This document shows positions 31,301 through 39,505 of a stretch of 64,000 nucleotides of DNA, one piece after another. Below the pieces are notes generated by a model that had not been told where the DNA came from, searched no databases, and was given only the letters and a program-made list of their open reading frames with translations. Numbering within the stretch: the first letter of the stretch is position 1; each line of letters opens with the position of its first letter. Source of the DNA: Maea johnstoni (lineage: Eukaryota > Annelida > Polychaeta > Spionida > Magelonidae). The DNA lies in contig OZ012689.1 in the NCBI GenBank assembly GCA_963942565.1, forward strand, positions 27,258,417-27,322,416. Reading direction: 5' to 3'. The position numbers and the translations under genes were made by a program.

Positions 31301-33079
31301 TGTTCGTCCCAGAGCAGTATTGCTACGGACTACACTCAGGATAACGGCAGTAATTTCGGTTCCCAGATGCTGAACGAGAGCATCATGATGGAGCAGGATG
31401 AGGCGGCCTTGGAGGAGAAGCTCATTGAGGACAACAGCGAGATGATCATTCCTGACGACATGCGCCAGTTCCTGGAGGAGCGCTACAACAGCACGATACG
31501 CAGGCAGAACCTACTTGATGCAGGTCTACAGAGCGAAGGGCCCAGTCGGTGTGAAAGCGCCATGACGATAGGACCCAACGAGCCCGGTTTCGCACCTCCC
31601 CGGGTCCCGCATCCTCCGGCAGGTCCATCCCCACATCAAAACAACCAGCAGCAGCAGCCGCAAAATCCGCAGCAGAAGCAGCAGAGTTATACCGAACAGT
31701 GGGTCAGTAACCACAGCCCTATACAGGAGCAGCGAAGTCCCGCCGCACCTAATATACAAATGCCACAGCAGCAAAATCAGCCAATGGCATGCCAGAACTT
31801 TCAACAGCAGCAGCAGCCACAGCAACCGCAGGCACCACAACAATTTCCTCAGGGCAATATGAACAATATGCAGTCTCAGTTATCGCCCAACTATAATCAG
31901 GGAATGGGGCAGCAAAATTTCAACCAATCACAGGCCATGGCTCCTCAGCAAATGAACCAATGGCAGCAGGCGAATGGAAACCAGTCACAAAATATGCCTC
32001 AACAGCAAAATTACAATCAGCAGTTTTTCCCTCATCAGCAGGGCATGATGGGACAGCAGCAGGGCATGATGGGACAGCCCCAAGGCATGATGGGACAGCA
32101 GCAAGGCATGATGGGACAGCAGCCCCAAGGCATGATGGGACAGCAACCCCAAGGCATGATGGGACAGCAACCCCAAGGCATGATGGGACAGCAACCCCAA
32201 GGCATGATGGGACAGCAACAGCAAGGCATGATGGGACAGCAACAAGGCATGATGGGACAGCCGCAAGGCATGATGGGACCACAAGGAGGCATGATGCACA
32301 TGCATCGGCGAGAGCGAGAGAGCCCACAGGTTCAGGTACCCCACATCAGCCAATCACAAATCCCCGCTCGGGCGAAGGCAGTAAAAAATCAACAACAACA
32401 GCAAATGATGAACGGGCAGCAACAACAGTTCAACGCTATGCCCAACCAGCAAAATATGATGCCCCCGCCTAACATGATGCAGGCACCGGTACCTCAGCCT
32501 CCAGCCCAGCAACCACAACAACAACAACAACAACGACAACAGCAACCGCAACCACCAGCACCCCAACAACCCCAACAACAGTTCATGCCCAACGGTCAGA
32601 TGGTACCCCACCCGCCCCCTGGTCCGTCACCCTACCAACAGGCACCCAATAATAACTACATGAATCAAGCTAATACTGGGAATCACCCTGACTGCCAGAT
32701 GAACGGTAACAATGCCTCGATGCCACCCAATAAACAAATGTCGCCTGGGTGCAATAAGGTCAGCAGCACCAGCGACATCGGCAAACAGCAGGAGCAGCAG
32801 GAATTCGTCGACATGATGAACAATCTCTCGTCCATCTCCACGGAGAACCTCATTGATAATCTGAGCTGTATATCGAGCGAGACGATGAACGGTAACATTC
32901 TCAGCCCGACTCAGCTGCTGAATCGCTCCATGTCGCAGACATCCTCCAGGTACAATACGCCCTACACCGAGGGAAAATCCTCCGTGCTCGATACGTCCAA
33001 TATGGTGGTCAACGACATGAGTTCCGTGCTTACGCAACTTGCGGAGGAGAATAAATACTTGAACAACATGCGACCCTGA
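15921..33079 (+). CDS. Gli: Gli/Cubitus interruptus zinc-finger transcription factor (16 exons)
   Basis: Transcriptional effector of Hedgehog signalling, acting in cytoplasm, primary cilium and nucleus. Join: 15921-16320 (tentative), 18413-18622, 19065-19206, 21350-21516, 22425-22556, 23467-23661, 24114-24301, 24990-25140, 25630-25784, 26487-26636, 27081-27245, 27681-27848, 28342-28620, 29196-29337, 29740-29868, 30666-33079. Every border is GT-AG, phases agree, and the sum is 5187 nt (1728 residues). Order: [10 protein letters not shown] segment (about 253-262), SFU-binding-type SYGHLSA (about 409-415), five C2H2 fingers (563 to about 715), RRDS/RRSS cluster and RRASDPVR (935 to about 1085), a Gln/Met-rich region (about 1245-1570), and the terminal [16 protein letters not shown] helix. 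FYANKKHKG after finger 5 resembles insect Ci, while the C-terminus resembles vertebrate GLI2/3. From family knowledge, PKA/GSK3/CK1 phosphorylation would direct repressor processing. Identity is near certain; the first exon is not. Confidence 0.97.
16955..16970. repeat. Poly-G tract
   Basis: Sixteen consecutive G residues in the putative first Gli intron. Confidence 0.9.
16990..16998 (+). promoter_or_regulatory. Possible GLI binding site
   Basis: TGGGTGGTC matches the established GLI consensus (reverse complement GACCACCCA) at all nine positions. It lies inside the Gli gene itself. About 0.5 exact matches are expected by chance in 64 kb on both strands, and a second exact copy occurs in a transposon frame near 58368-58376, so function is conjecture. 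Confidence 0.25.
18413..18622 (+). CDS. Gli: Gli exon 2
   Basis: Begins after TTACATTTCAG and ends CATTTAG|GTAAG. Encodes [18 protein letters not shown] and then a Pro-rich [10 protein letters not shown] segment similar to the N-terminal region of GLI2/3. Phase 1 on both sides. Confidence 0.88.
19065..19206 (+). CDS. Gli: Gli exon 3
   Basis: Begins after CTATTTTTCAG with an Ala run, then [17 protein letters not shown] and HEGRYHWPS. The HEGRYHY-type motif is a family landmark in vertebrate GLI2/3. It ends CATCTAG|GTAAGT. A second copy of this exon end and donor lies 104 bp downstream in the intron. Confidence 0.92.
19181..19390 (+). repeat. Tandem duplication spanning the exon 3 splice donor
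   Basis: Two copies at a spacing of 104 bp: CCCTTCCAACAGCACTCATC at 19184 and its near-copy at 19288, each followed by TAGGTAAG and then an ACAACA-rich tail with TCTATTGTTGTTT. The downstream copy keeps an intact GTAAGC donor after 19310. Confidence 0.88.
19391..21349 (+). other. Gli intron 3 with GC-rich islands
   Basis: Two GC-rich blocks (about 19740-20140 and 20740-20960) stand out from AT-rich flanks. Both contain high-complexity sequence with no extended, splice-bounded coding frame, so I consider them candidate enhancers. A TTAA-flanked element lies between them, and another MITE-like end (GGCATGAATGGGTTAA) lies near 21267-21282. Confidence 0.45.
20502..20714. mobile_element. Possible TTAA-flanked MITE
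   Basis: TTAA at 20498-20501 and 20715-20718 flank 213 bp whose ends are roughly inverted (ACCCATTGATAGTCATGCC on the left; CACATTCACGCCAA when the right end is reversed). This fits an old piggyBac- or Kolobok-type non-autonomous element. No open frame. Confidence 0.4.
21350..21516 (+). CDS. Gli: Gli exon 4
   Basis: Starts after TCATTCAG and encodes [17 protein letters not shown], which matches the conserved SPVISDISLIRLS block of vertebrate GLI, followed by [16 protein letters not shown]. Ends GCCG|GTAGGT. Phase 2 in, phase 1 out. Confidence 0.93.
21517..22330 (+). other. Gli intron 4, nothing recognised
   Basis: AT-rich intronic DNA without a transposon terminus or coding signal that I can recognise, up to the duplicated acceptor region that begins at 22331. 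Confidence 0.5.
22331..22424 (+). repeat. Tandem duplication of the exon 5 splice acceptor region
   Basis: Two head-to-tail 46-bp copies (22331-22376 and 22377-22422) of CAATTTTAATTCCTG followed by CACTAGATGT and TGCTGTGTTGC, with about six differences. Only the second is followed by AG and is the functional-looking acceptor; the first has CAAT instead. Confidence 0.9.
22425..22556 (+). CDS. Gli: Gli exon 5
   Basis: Follows TGTGTTGCAG and encodes [12 protein letters not shown], then [17 protein letters not shown], before GAAA|GTAAGT. The segment lies between the SDISLI block and the SYGH region, which is variable in the family. Phase 1 in and out. Confidence 0.92.
22737..23188. mobile_element. 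TA-flanked MITE in Gli intron 5
   Basis: 452 bp with terminal inverted repeats of about 23 bp: left end CCGTATTCACC then ATTAAGCGCA, right end reversed CTGTATTCGCC then ATTAAGCGCA. TA lies on each side (22735-22736, 23189-23190). This fits a non-autonomous Tc1/mariner-like element. Short frames inside have no recognisable transposase motif. Confidence 0.75.
23467..23661 (+). CDS. Gli: Gli exon 6 (SYGH motif)
   Basis: After GTTTCTCCAG it encodes [19 protein letters not shown], matching the GLI block RKRALSISPLSDASLDLQ, and ends with [22 protein letters not shown] is the N-terminal Sufu-binding motif of the family. Phase 1 in and out. Confidence 0.97.
24114..24301 (+). CDS. Gli: Gli exon 7
   Basis: After TTTCCTGCAG it encodes [18 protein letters not shown] followed by a Met/His-rich stretch ([18 protein letters not shown]) and ends AATG|GTACGT. 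It corresponds to the variable region between SYGH and the zinc fingers. Phase 0 out. Confidence 0.92.
24275..24565 (+). repeat. Tandem copies of the exon 7 end and donor flank
   Basis: The exon end GCAACCAAACTAGAATCAAT (24281) recurs as GCAACTAAACTAGAATCTAT at 24408 and again, shorter, as GCAACTGGACTAGAACC at 24541. The intronic flank (ACAATTCCGACCT, then TTGACCACTGA) is copied too. The donor GT is not kept in the second copy. Confidence 0.85.
24990..25140 (+). CDS. Gli: Gli exon 8
   Basis: After GTAATTTCAG it encodes [18 protein letters not shown] and [11 protein letters not shown], the latter comparable to the KRSKVKTEPE element ahead of the fingers in GLI2/3. Ends GAAG|GTGAGT, phase 1. 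Confidence 0.93.
25141..25629 (+). other. Gli intron 8, nothing recognised
   Basis: Poly-T and poly-A-rich intronic DNA with no mobile-element ends or coding signals noted. Confidence 0.5.
25630..25784 (+). CDS. Gli: Gli exon 9 (first half of zinc finger 1)
   Basis: After CATTACAAAG it encodes a pre-finger acidic segment and [11 protein letters not shown], the Cys pair of finger 1 (C-x4-C), as in Ci FIETNCHW and GLI YETNCHW. The intron splits finger 1 after DELVR, so its His pair is in the next exon. Confidence 0.98.
25824..26168. mobile_element. 5-bp-TSD MITE, copy A (Gli intron 9)
   Basis: 345 bp bounded by CAGGGCTCAACATTATG and the inverted CAGGGCTCGACGCTAAG, with direct repeats TTGCT at 25819-25823 and 26169-26173. 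Internal short inverted blocks (GGGCTAGT and ACTAGCCC) make it strongly foldable. It is non-coding. The family recurs at 39147, 41664, 59685 and 61588. The CAGGG ends suggest hAT with 5-bp targets, but that is inference. Confidence 0.9.
26487..26636 (+). CDS. Gli: Gli exon 10 (fingers 1-2 and start of 3)
   Basis: Encodes [20 protein letters not shown], then the finger 2 Cys pair and [20 protein letters not shown], nearly identical to every Gli protein. It closes after CT of finger 3. Ends ACG|GTTAGT, phase 0. Confidence 0.99.
27081..27245 (+). CDS. Gli: Gli exon 11 (fingers 3-4)
   Basis: Encodes [20 protein letters not shown] and [19 protein letters not shown], the core of fingers 3 and 4, and ends with an Ala codon GCT|GTAAGT. 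The residue after HSN is normally Glu in the family; here it is Ala. Confidence 0.99.
27681..27848 (+). CDS. Gli: Gli exon 12 (finger 5)
   Basis: Encodes [20 protein letters not shown] and [20 protein letters not shown]. Fingers 4 and 5 make the base contacts in known Gli-DNA structures and are intact here. The downstream FYANKKHKG is shared with insect Ci. Ends GATGAG|GTACGG. Confidence 0.99.
27868..28135 (+). repeat. Direct tandem duplication in Gli intron 12
   Basis: Two copies of about 133 bp: CTCTGACGATGCAGATAA at 27871 and CTCTGACAATGCAGATAA at 28004, each followed by CTTTTCTTTACT, TTATATTTTAGTGTTTGGA or its near-copy, and GGTGATGTC. The first starts about 20 bp after the exon 12 donor. 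Confidence 0.85.
28342..28620 (+). CDS. Gli: Gli exon 13
   Basis: After TTTCTCTCAG it encodes [16 protein letters not shown], comparable to the KREECLQVK element after the fingers, then a Ser/Pro-rich segment and an acidic [14 protein letters not shown] end. Phase 0 both sides. Confidence 0.95.
28621..29195 (+). other. Gli intron 13, nothing recognised
   Basis: AT-rich intron. A tiny local repeat (GTAATTGGAAGT twice near 28801-28830) is the only structure noted. Confidence 0.5.
29196..29337 (+). CDS. Gli: Gli exon 14
   Basis: After CTCCACCTTAG it encodes an Asn/Arg-rich stretch ([20 protein letters not shown]) and [12 protein letters not shown], which resembles the LPPLPGSGS element of vertebrate GLI. 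Ends GGAG|GTAAGG, phase 1. Confidence 0.93.
29614..29745 (+). repeat. Triplicated splice acceptor region before exon 15
   Basis: Three head-to-tail copies of about 51 bp carry CAATTTGCTACCCATTTCAG, CTATTTACTACCCTTTTTAG and CTATTTGCTATCCTTTTCAG, with AG ending at 29637, 29687 and 29739. The second and third are followed by GTAACCATCC and GTAACCGTCC, so exon start sequence was copied as well. Confidence 0.9.
29740..29868 (+). CDS. Gli: Gli exon 15
   Basis: Encodes [18 protein letters not shown], then [20 protein letters not shown], comparable to the SELSASEVTMLSQLQERRDS region leading into the RRDS phosphosite. Phase 1 in and out. The acceptor chosen is the third of three tandem copies; the frame continues only from this one. 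Confidence 0.92.
29896..30100. mobile_element. TTAA-flanked MITE, copy 1 (Gli intron 15)
   Basis: 205 bp between TTAA at 29892-29895 and TTAA at 30101-30104, with inverted ends CCCTTCCAATGCTG and CCCTTATGCTGCTGG. Related copies lie at 37413 and 47412 in the opposite orientation. It is non-coding and fits a piggyBac- or Kolobok-type non-autonomous family. Confidence 0.8.
30105..30665 (+). other. Remainder of Gli intron 15, nothing recognised
   Basis: AT-rich intronic DNA. A CATTCATGCC word at 30117-30126 resembles the ends of other MITE-like repeats in the window but has no paired end nearby. Confidence 0.5.
30666..33079 (+). CDS. Gli: Gli exon 16 (C-terminal half, activation domain, stop)
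   Basis: One exon of 803 codons plus stop. It opens with [17 protein letters not shown], then [16 protein letters not shown] and [10 protein letters not shown], which match the PKA/GSK3 cluster of GLI2/3 and Ci; [14 protein letters not shown] follows. [12 protein letters not shown] corresponds to the DDVVQY element. The middle is Gln/Pro/Met-rich with eleven GMMG heptad-like repeats (about 1382-1465). The end, [18 protein letters not shown] then KYLNNMRP, matches the terminal activation helix of GLI2/3. Stop TGA at 33077-33079. Confidence 0.98.
32039..32290 (+). repeat. In-frame Met/Gln coding minisatellite in Gli
   Basis: Units of 21 or 24 nt, CAAGGCATGATGGGACAGCA with or without an extra Pro or Gln codon, repeated eleven times (QGMMGQQ or QPQGMMGQ). 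All are in frame, so copy number can vary without breaking the reading frame. Confidence 0.95.
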
Positions 33080-33649
33080 GGAGTTTGAGAATGAACAGTT
33101 CAATGTTTATAGATGAATTGTGCAAGTTCAGGATTCCTAGTAATCGCCAAAGTGTCAGAAAAAATATGGAACTTGTGTGTATTGAGGAAGTATAATACAA
33201 CATTACAGGTGTATTGTACTGGATGTGCCTTACTATCAAACACTAGGAATCAGAAATAACTATACACAACTGGCAACAGTTTCATTGACATTCAATCATT
33301 TCACTATCAAGTACAGTTCATTTGTAGGCGTGTGCAAAAGGTGCTCTTTATACTGGTCATACTCGGCCAATCAAAAATGAGCAGAAATCAGAATCAGCGA
33401 TCCGTGCCAGGTACTGGACATTATGTGACAGTTGGAAGGACAATGTGAAATAAGCAGCATGGGACCTGTTACCTAGTCCTATGGTGTGTTGACTACCAAC
33501 AAGTAATAATGCAAAAATAGATCCAACCTGAACTTACTACTCTCCTGATGACCTAGGGGTCATGTTAATGATCAAGTCGGGATTCCAGTCCAGAAATTTC
33601 AATTTCTACTTATTCATCCAGAACATTCAACTGCATGTGACACATGTGA
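33080..33649 (+). other. Gli 3' UTR, proximal part
   Basis: Non-coding sequence after the Gli stop. No mobile-element ends seen. The true polyadenylation site is unknown; AATAAA words on the plus strand at 35768-35773, 37213-37218 and 38389-38394 are candidates. Confidence 0.5.
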
Positions 33650-34275
33650 ATCACAATGCTGGGAATGGATGCAGTGAGGTGGCAGTGTATATAGTGTGGT
33701 ATACCATGCATACAGTGTACTGCTGATGGATACAGTGTACAGGTGGTATCTAAGGATACAATGTTTCCGTCATGGATACAAAATGGGTGCAATTGATACA
33801 TAGTACTGGTAATAGATACATTATACAGACAGTTGATACATTAAACTGGAGATGGATACATAGTACTGGCAAATGTATACAATGTTTTGCAATGGATACA
33901 TATCGCAGATATCAGATACATATTCCAATAATGGACACAGTGTCCTGGTAATGGATAGTTAGTGCAATACTAGTAATGGATGTATTGCATTGGTGTTTAA
34001 TACATACTGTTTGTAGATATATGTACTTATGCCAAGTAATTCCAATTTCAGTAATGACGTTAGTAATAAATACATGTACCTAATACTGGTAGTGAATACA
34101 TGTAACTTATACTGGTAATGGATGCATGTACCTAATAGTGGTAAGGAATACATATGCCTAATACTGGTAATGAGTACATGTAACTTATACAGGTAATGGA
34201 TAAACATACCTTATACTGGTAATAAATACATATATCTTATACTAGTTATGGATACAGACACCTTGAATTGGTAAT
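33650..34275 (+). repeat. 26-bp minisatellite in the presumed Gli 3' UTR
   Basis: A unit of the type TACTGGTAATGGATACATGT plus ACCTTA repeats every 26 bp in its distal half (about 34078-34275) and is more diverged in its proximal half. It probably lies in the Gli 3' UTR or just beyond. Confidence 0.8.
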
Positions 34276-37200
34276 GGGAAATCTTCCTGGTACTTTAAAT
34301 GAATAGGTACAGGTATGACAAGGAACTCGGATCTTCATGTAATCTTGAAGAAGCTTATCTGTGACACTTCAGAGCAGCCGTCCAGGAAAAACAACGTCCA
34401 ACACATTAGCCAAATGTAGGATACATGATCATCACTGTGGTGATGGTGAAAAAACATTGAATATGCAGCACCATCTGAAATGCATCTATAGATGATATAG
34501 ATACAAAGAACTCATGGGGACAATCCATTGTTCTCACCTATTGTTATGAGTAGGTGATTGATAGAAGTTAATGTGATCAAAAGGAGCAGGATCTAAGTAG
34601 TAGAAGTCAGATGCACACACTTGCCAATGGCTGCTATGCAACTAAGTAACCATGACAATACCATGGCAACCATGAAATGGTACATGCTGTGGATAATTGA
34701 TCTTTTAAAGAGGGCTTTTAGCCAATATTGTAGCCTTAATAGCCCATTGAGATTTTTTTACAATTTTATTGACATACAAGTTATTTTGCAAAGGCTACTG
34801 ATTGTTGTAAAGACGAAGTCTAACTCATTTGCATATTAAGTAGCTATTCACATATCTACCCAAAGATAAGATGGTATATTTATCATGGGCCTGTAAATGG
34901 AAAAGAAAACTATTTTGTACAGATTTTTTATGATGCTTTTTTGCTTGTTGAATACTCAAGGTACCAAAAAATACTCAATTGTCTCAATGATTTGTATGCA
35001 CATGTGCCTTTTATGAGAAAATACATGGTATATCTGTGAATAGTATATCCTAGGATTTGCCTTGTGCTCAGATAAGAGGGGGTGGTCCGTTTCCTTCTGG
35101 AATAGAACCGTACAGTAAAATGGAAAAAATTGCCAGAGCAAAATTTCACTGAATTCACAATACTGGACCTTTATCATGCTGATGGAAAGAGTTAGTCAGT
35201 GCTAGATGCTTTTAATGGCAATTGAATGAAACTCAATAATATTGATAGGTTGAAATGCACAAAATAATCACCAATATATGTAAAGATGAAACATACACAT
35301 TTTATGTTCTACTTAAAAAAAACGCATACCTGATGTGCTCACTATTTTTTGAGATTTTGCATTTGGATTTCACATACTGAATTATAGGTTGTAAATTTTA
35401 CAAAATGATCTACATAGCTAATATTTTTATCATGATAAAACACTGGCTATATTTTCCATTTTACAGTATTTGGCTGTCCTGTTTAGTAGGTTAGAAGTAC
35501 CCACCACATTCTCCAAGTGAGGCAACGGTTATTTTATTACCAATGTAACTTTTGTAGATAATGGCGATGGATAGAGATGCATTGTGGGTAAAGGTGCCTT
35601 ATGGGTGATATGATTCATGCATGTTTTACACCAGATTTTAATATTTCGATGGCAATGAAAGATCGCTGGACTTTTATCTAAACCTCATTCTGCAGATAAA
35701 CCTTCATCATGAAAGTATATTGAAAGATTTTTGAAATTATTAAAATTCTTTTTTACCTACTTGGATGAATAAACAAACCAAATGTAAATGATGAAAAAAA
35801 TCTCACTAATTTAAAAGTTAAGCACCTATTGCACCAGTGAATGTCCTTTCAAATATTGTCTAAAGATTGCATTCAGATTATTGTGGAATATTTGCATTTA
35901 AATAGCAGGCCACTTGGACACTATTGGACAATAGGTCTGTGCATTTCCATGCAGCAAAGAATACTTAAAATGTATGCAGGCTATGGTGAAATATGTTATG
36001 AGATTGAAATCAAAACTTTTGATAGTGTTTTTATGAGATTAGCGATGTGAATCATGTATAATGTACATGTAGTTATTTACCAGCTGATTTAATCAGGTAA
36101 TTCGGTCCTGATCAGTTAGCATTTTGCCAGTTTGTGAATTCTCTTGTAAATATGTTTTATGAATATTAAAATACCCATTTCCAAAAAACTATTGTTTCAT
36201 CCTAAATTAGTTTTCTATAAAAACTATAAGAAATATTATCAGGGATTAGTAAGTTCAAAGTTTTGCACAGTTTGAATGATTACCTACAAGGGATAATTCA
36301 AAGTACCTGTCGGTAGCATGGTTCTGAAGAAGACTAGTGTCAGAGCTCAGCCAATGGCACGCGGCTATTCAGATACGTTTTAACATTTTAAGATCAATGA
36401 GAGAATGTACAAATTGTTACAAATGTTAACTGTTCATATGGTTTGTGGTGAATAATTCCTAAGTAGGAAATAGTCTTTAATAAGATCAACACAAAGTGAA
36501 ACTATTCTATGGTGAATACAAGGAGTTTTAAGTTTATTTACAGTGAGTTATTCTTTGTATGATTTCTAGTAGACATTTTTATTTACTAATATGGCAGTAG
36601 TGTTTTAGTTGGGTTTTCCATGCAATAATTGTCTTTTTGTTGTACATTTGTGTATCTATATGATAGCGTCCTATAAGATACTTCCCAGATAAGGTGTGAG
36701 GGGGCAGCCCCTCCCCCTTTTTCCAACGCCCCTTTTGTAGGCATACCCCTCAAGGTATCAAATGGCATAGGAAAGTGGGTTTGTGGAAAGGGGATTTAAG
36801 TTGTCATATTTTGACCCATTCATCCACAGTGTAGCCAAATTGCAAAATACAAATATTTTTCAAAAAAAGCTGAAAACAGTTCTAATATTAGTATGATAAC
36901 CATCATTCTGAAATTTCCAACCAAAAATCTCATTCTCCTATGTTTTCCTGCCCACTTGGGGACCCTGTGTATAAATGGGTTAAGTACTTGAATCTCATGT
37001 ACATGTATGTAAAGTTATCAAAATGATAGTGCCTTTAATTGGTTATTCTCTCTATGTTCAATCTCCATTTACTTGAAGATGTCAAACTCCAGTTTCTGAG
37101 CAAGTAGTATGAGGAATTTGACCACCTGGTGGCATATTTTATAACTAACTTGTAATCCTGGGGGCTTATTGCCCACCTTAAGACCTAGTTATTCTGAACC

Positions 37201-37412
37201 TTAGGAGAATTCAATAAATCTAAACTCACTCTTTTATCTTCATTTCTTGGAAAATAGTAATAATATTCCTACCACTGTGGTCATCATTGATTATATCTAC
37301 TTGTTCAGTTTTGGGAGATGTTTTCTTGAATGAGATTGGATATCCTTGTGGAGATTTCATAGCTAGAGCAAATCGTGAGTCATGAAAAAATTTTGTGAGT
37401 CAATCCTCATAA
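34276..37412. other. Gli 3' flank
   Basis: No gene recognised. Candidate plus-strand AATAAA signals at 35768-35773 and 37213-37218. A possible 165-bp MITE lies at 36815-36979, with TTGACCCATTCATCC on the left and AAATGGGTTAA on the right. Confidence 0.45.
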
Positions 37413-37616
37413 CCCTTATGCTGCTGGTGGCTAATATGGTCAACATGAAAAGGTGAAAAAACTGAGAAATGACCTGAACCATGGTAAACGGGTACTCATC
37501 TGAAAGTACTCAGTGAGAGCTTTCCAATGAATACCAACATCACAGGGTTGAGATGATTTTCGTAATTTTTTGCTTTTTTTGTGCATTAGATGAAAGTAAC
37601 CTCAGCATCAGAAGGG
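37413..37616. mobile_element. TTAA-flanked MITE, copy 2
   Basis: 204 bp inverted relative to copy 1: starts CCCTTATGCTGCTGGTGG, ends CAGCATCAGAAGGG, with TTAA at 37617-37620 and a decayed ATAA on the left. Shared internal words include GGTACTCATCTGA and GAGAGCTTTCCAATGAA. Confidence 0.78.
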
Positions 37617-37620
37617 TTAA

Positions 37621-39146
37621 ATGTGTGAAAGATACAAACAATAGTTACCGACCACACACAGAATCTTGAGTCAAAAACTAACTTGATTGCTTTTGTTGTA
37701 ATTGTTGACGTAAGATTTTACATTTGTTGAAGACAAACACTTAGCCAAGATTTGACTTAAGATTCTTTGTGCAGTGGGCCCCAGCAGTGAGAGAAACGTA
37801 CAGCATACCCTGATCCAAAGAACACACTGACATTCTTTTTGTACATTACATGTAAGATGGAGCGCTCCTGCTTGCCAAAACAACAATTAGTCACCGAAAA
37901 GCATTGTATCAAGGTTTATGGAAGTAATTGTTGGCTTCAACGGTATTAGAATAGGCTAGTATTACATAATCATTCTCATCATCATCGTCGTTGTCGTAGT
38001 TGTCATCATCTTCATCCTCATTGTTAGTTTGTCTTCCCAGCATGCAGTACATAAGTGCCTTATCTACTGTAAATCGTATTGGCCGATTTTGGGGCAGATT
38101 TTTATATGGAGTACTTTACAACATGCTGTAACTGTACCGAGCCATCAACATTTTGTACAAGAAACATTATCAGACCCTGTAGGAAAGTGCTATATATACA
38201 TATTATATACCAATTTTCATCATTATTAAAGATCTCATAAACTTACTCCTTGTGTTGTTATAATTCATCTTTTGTAGGCATTTCAATATTTTATACGGAG
38301 GGTCAGCTGTGGCCTGATAAGGTAGACCCGTATTGACGCAGTTAAGCATCAAGATCACACCTACATATTGATTGGGACAATTTCAATGAATAAAAAATAA
38401 GGAGCCATGTGTGTTGGTGAAGTACATGAATAGATCATATATTTAGATTTCATAGATATTTACAAGAAATTTGGTGAATAAAATATACATGATATCTGAT
38501 AAATGATTCAAATAAATTTTCCCTAAAAGATAAAACATCTACACACAACACACAACATTAATTTGCGCAAAAGGTATACAAAAACCAAGTCTATATATAT
38601 CTACATAAGCAATAACAAAAAAGATAGCATGATTAACTTCTGTTGGTTATAAGGCACTTCAACTAAAATTCATTGATAGAGGGACTACCCACACTACATT
38701 ATGTGTTTAAATAATTCAAAAGTTCTATATTTTACGTGACAGTAAATCAGTCCAAAAATTGAAAATAAGCAGGAATCAATATATCAGGTGTTTTCCCAGG
38801 TCCTCTGACCTTCACCATTTATAGCTGGCTAGTCACAATTTATTATCTACATGGCAAAAACATCATGATAAATGACATGGTATAATCCAAATCCACAGTA
38901 GCCAAGATAAAACATCAAAAATCTCAAAGTTCTAAAAGTCACTTACAACTTTCTCACATGCACTGGATGGGAGTCAAATGTCATACCCTGTGCAGGGGTG
39001 AGACACAGTGCAAAAATCTATGCAACCCTGGGTTAGATAGGATATTGCACTTAAAAAAAAAAACAAAAAAAAATACTAGCTCGTGCATATTAACATTATA
39101 GTTATATAGTTCAGAAAGATATCTTCACACTTCTTAGATATTCATG
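37621..39146. other. Convergent intergenic DNA between Gli and the minus-strand gene
   Basis: No coding signal recognised. A minus-strand AATAAA (plus TTTATT) at 38839-38844 could end the 3' UTR of the minus-strand gene, and a plus-strand AATAAA at 38389-38394 could end Gli; both are only candidates. A short trinucleotide-rich ATCATC tract lies near 37975-38025. Confidence 0.4.
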
Positions 39147-39500
39147 CAGGGCTCAACATTAAGAAAAAATTTCATAAGCCCAGCAGGGCTAGTTACCGGA
39201 ATTTTTGCTAGCCCTGAAATATTTTTGCTAGCCCTGATATTAATGACAACTCTTTTCAAATAGTGACCTCTGTTCATATCATAGCCTCTGTTGATAACAT
39301 GAAAAGAATACAGTGTGTTGTGGTAAATTGAGGTAAATTATCATCCAGGTATGCAGAGCCAAAGGTGGGCTTCATAATTTTTAAGCGCTGATATTCTAAT
39401 TCTATCTAGCCCCTCAGGGCTACTCACAGGTAGAATTTACTAGCCCTGACTTTCAATAACTAGCCCGGGGCTACGGGGCTAGCCTTAACGTCGAGCCCTG
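39147..39500. mobile_element. 5-bp-TSD MITE, copy B
   Basis: 354 bp with ends CAGGGCTCAACATTAAG and inverted CAGGGCTCGACGTTAAG and perfect 5-bp direct repeats TCATG at 39142-39146 and 39501-39505. Same internal blocks as copy A. It lies in the probable 3' UTR of the minus-strand gene. Confidence 0.93.
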
Positions 39501-39505
39501 TCATG

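Noticed and set aside
31960-32472. 170-codon frame overlapping Gli exon 16 in another frame
   Set aside because: A shadow of the coding minisatellite (GHDGTA-type repeats) inside a well-supported Gli frame.
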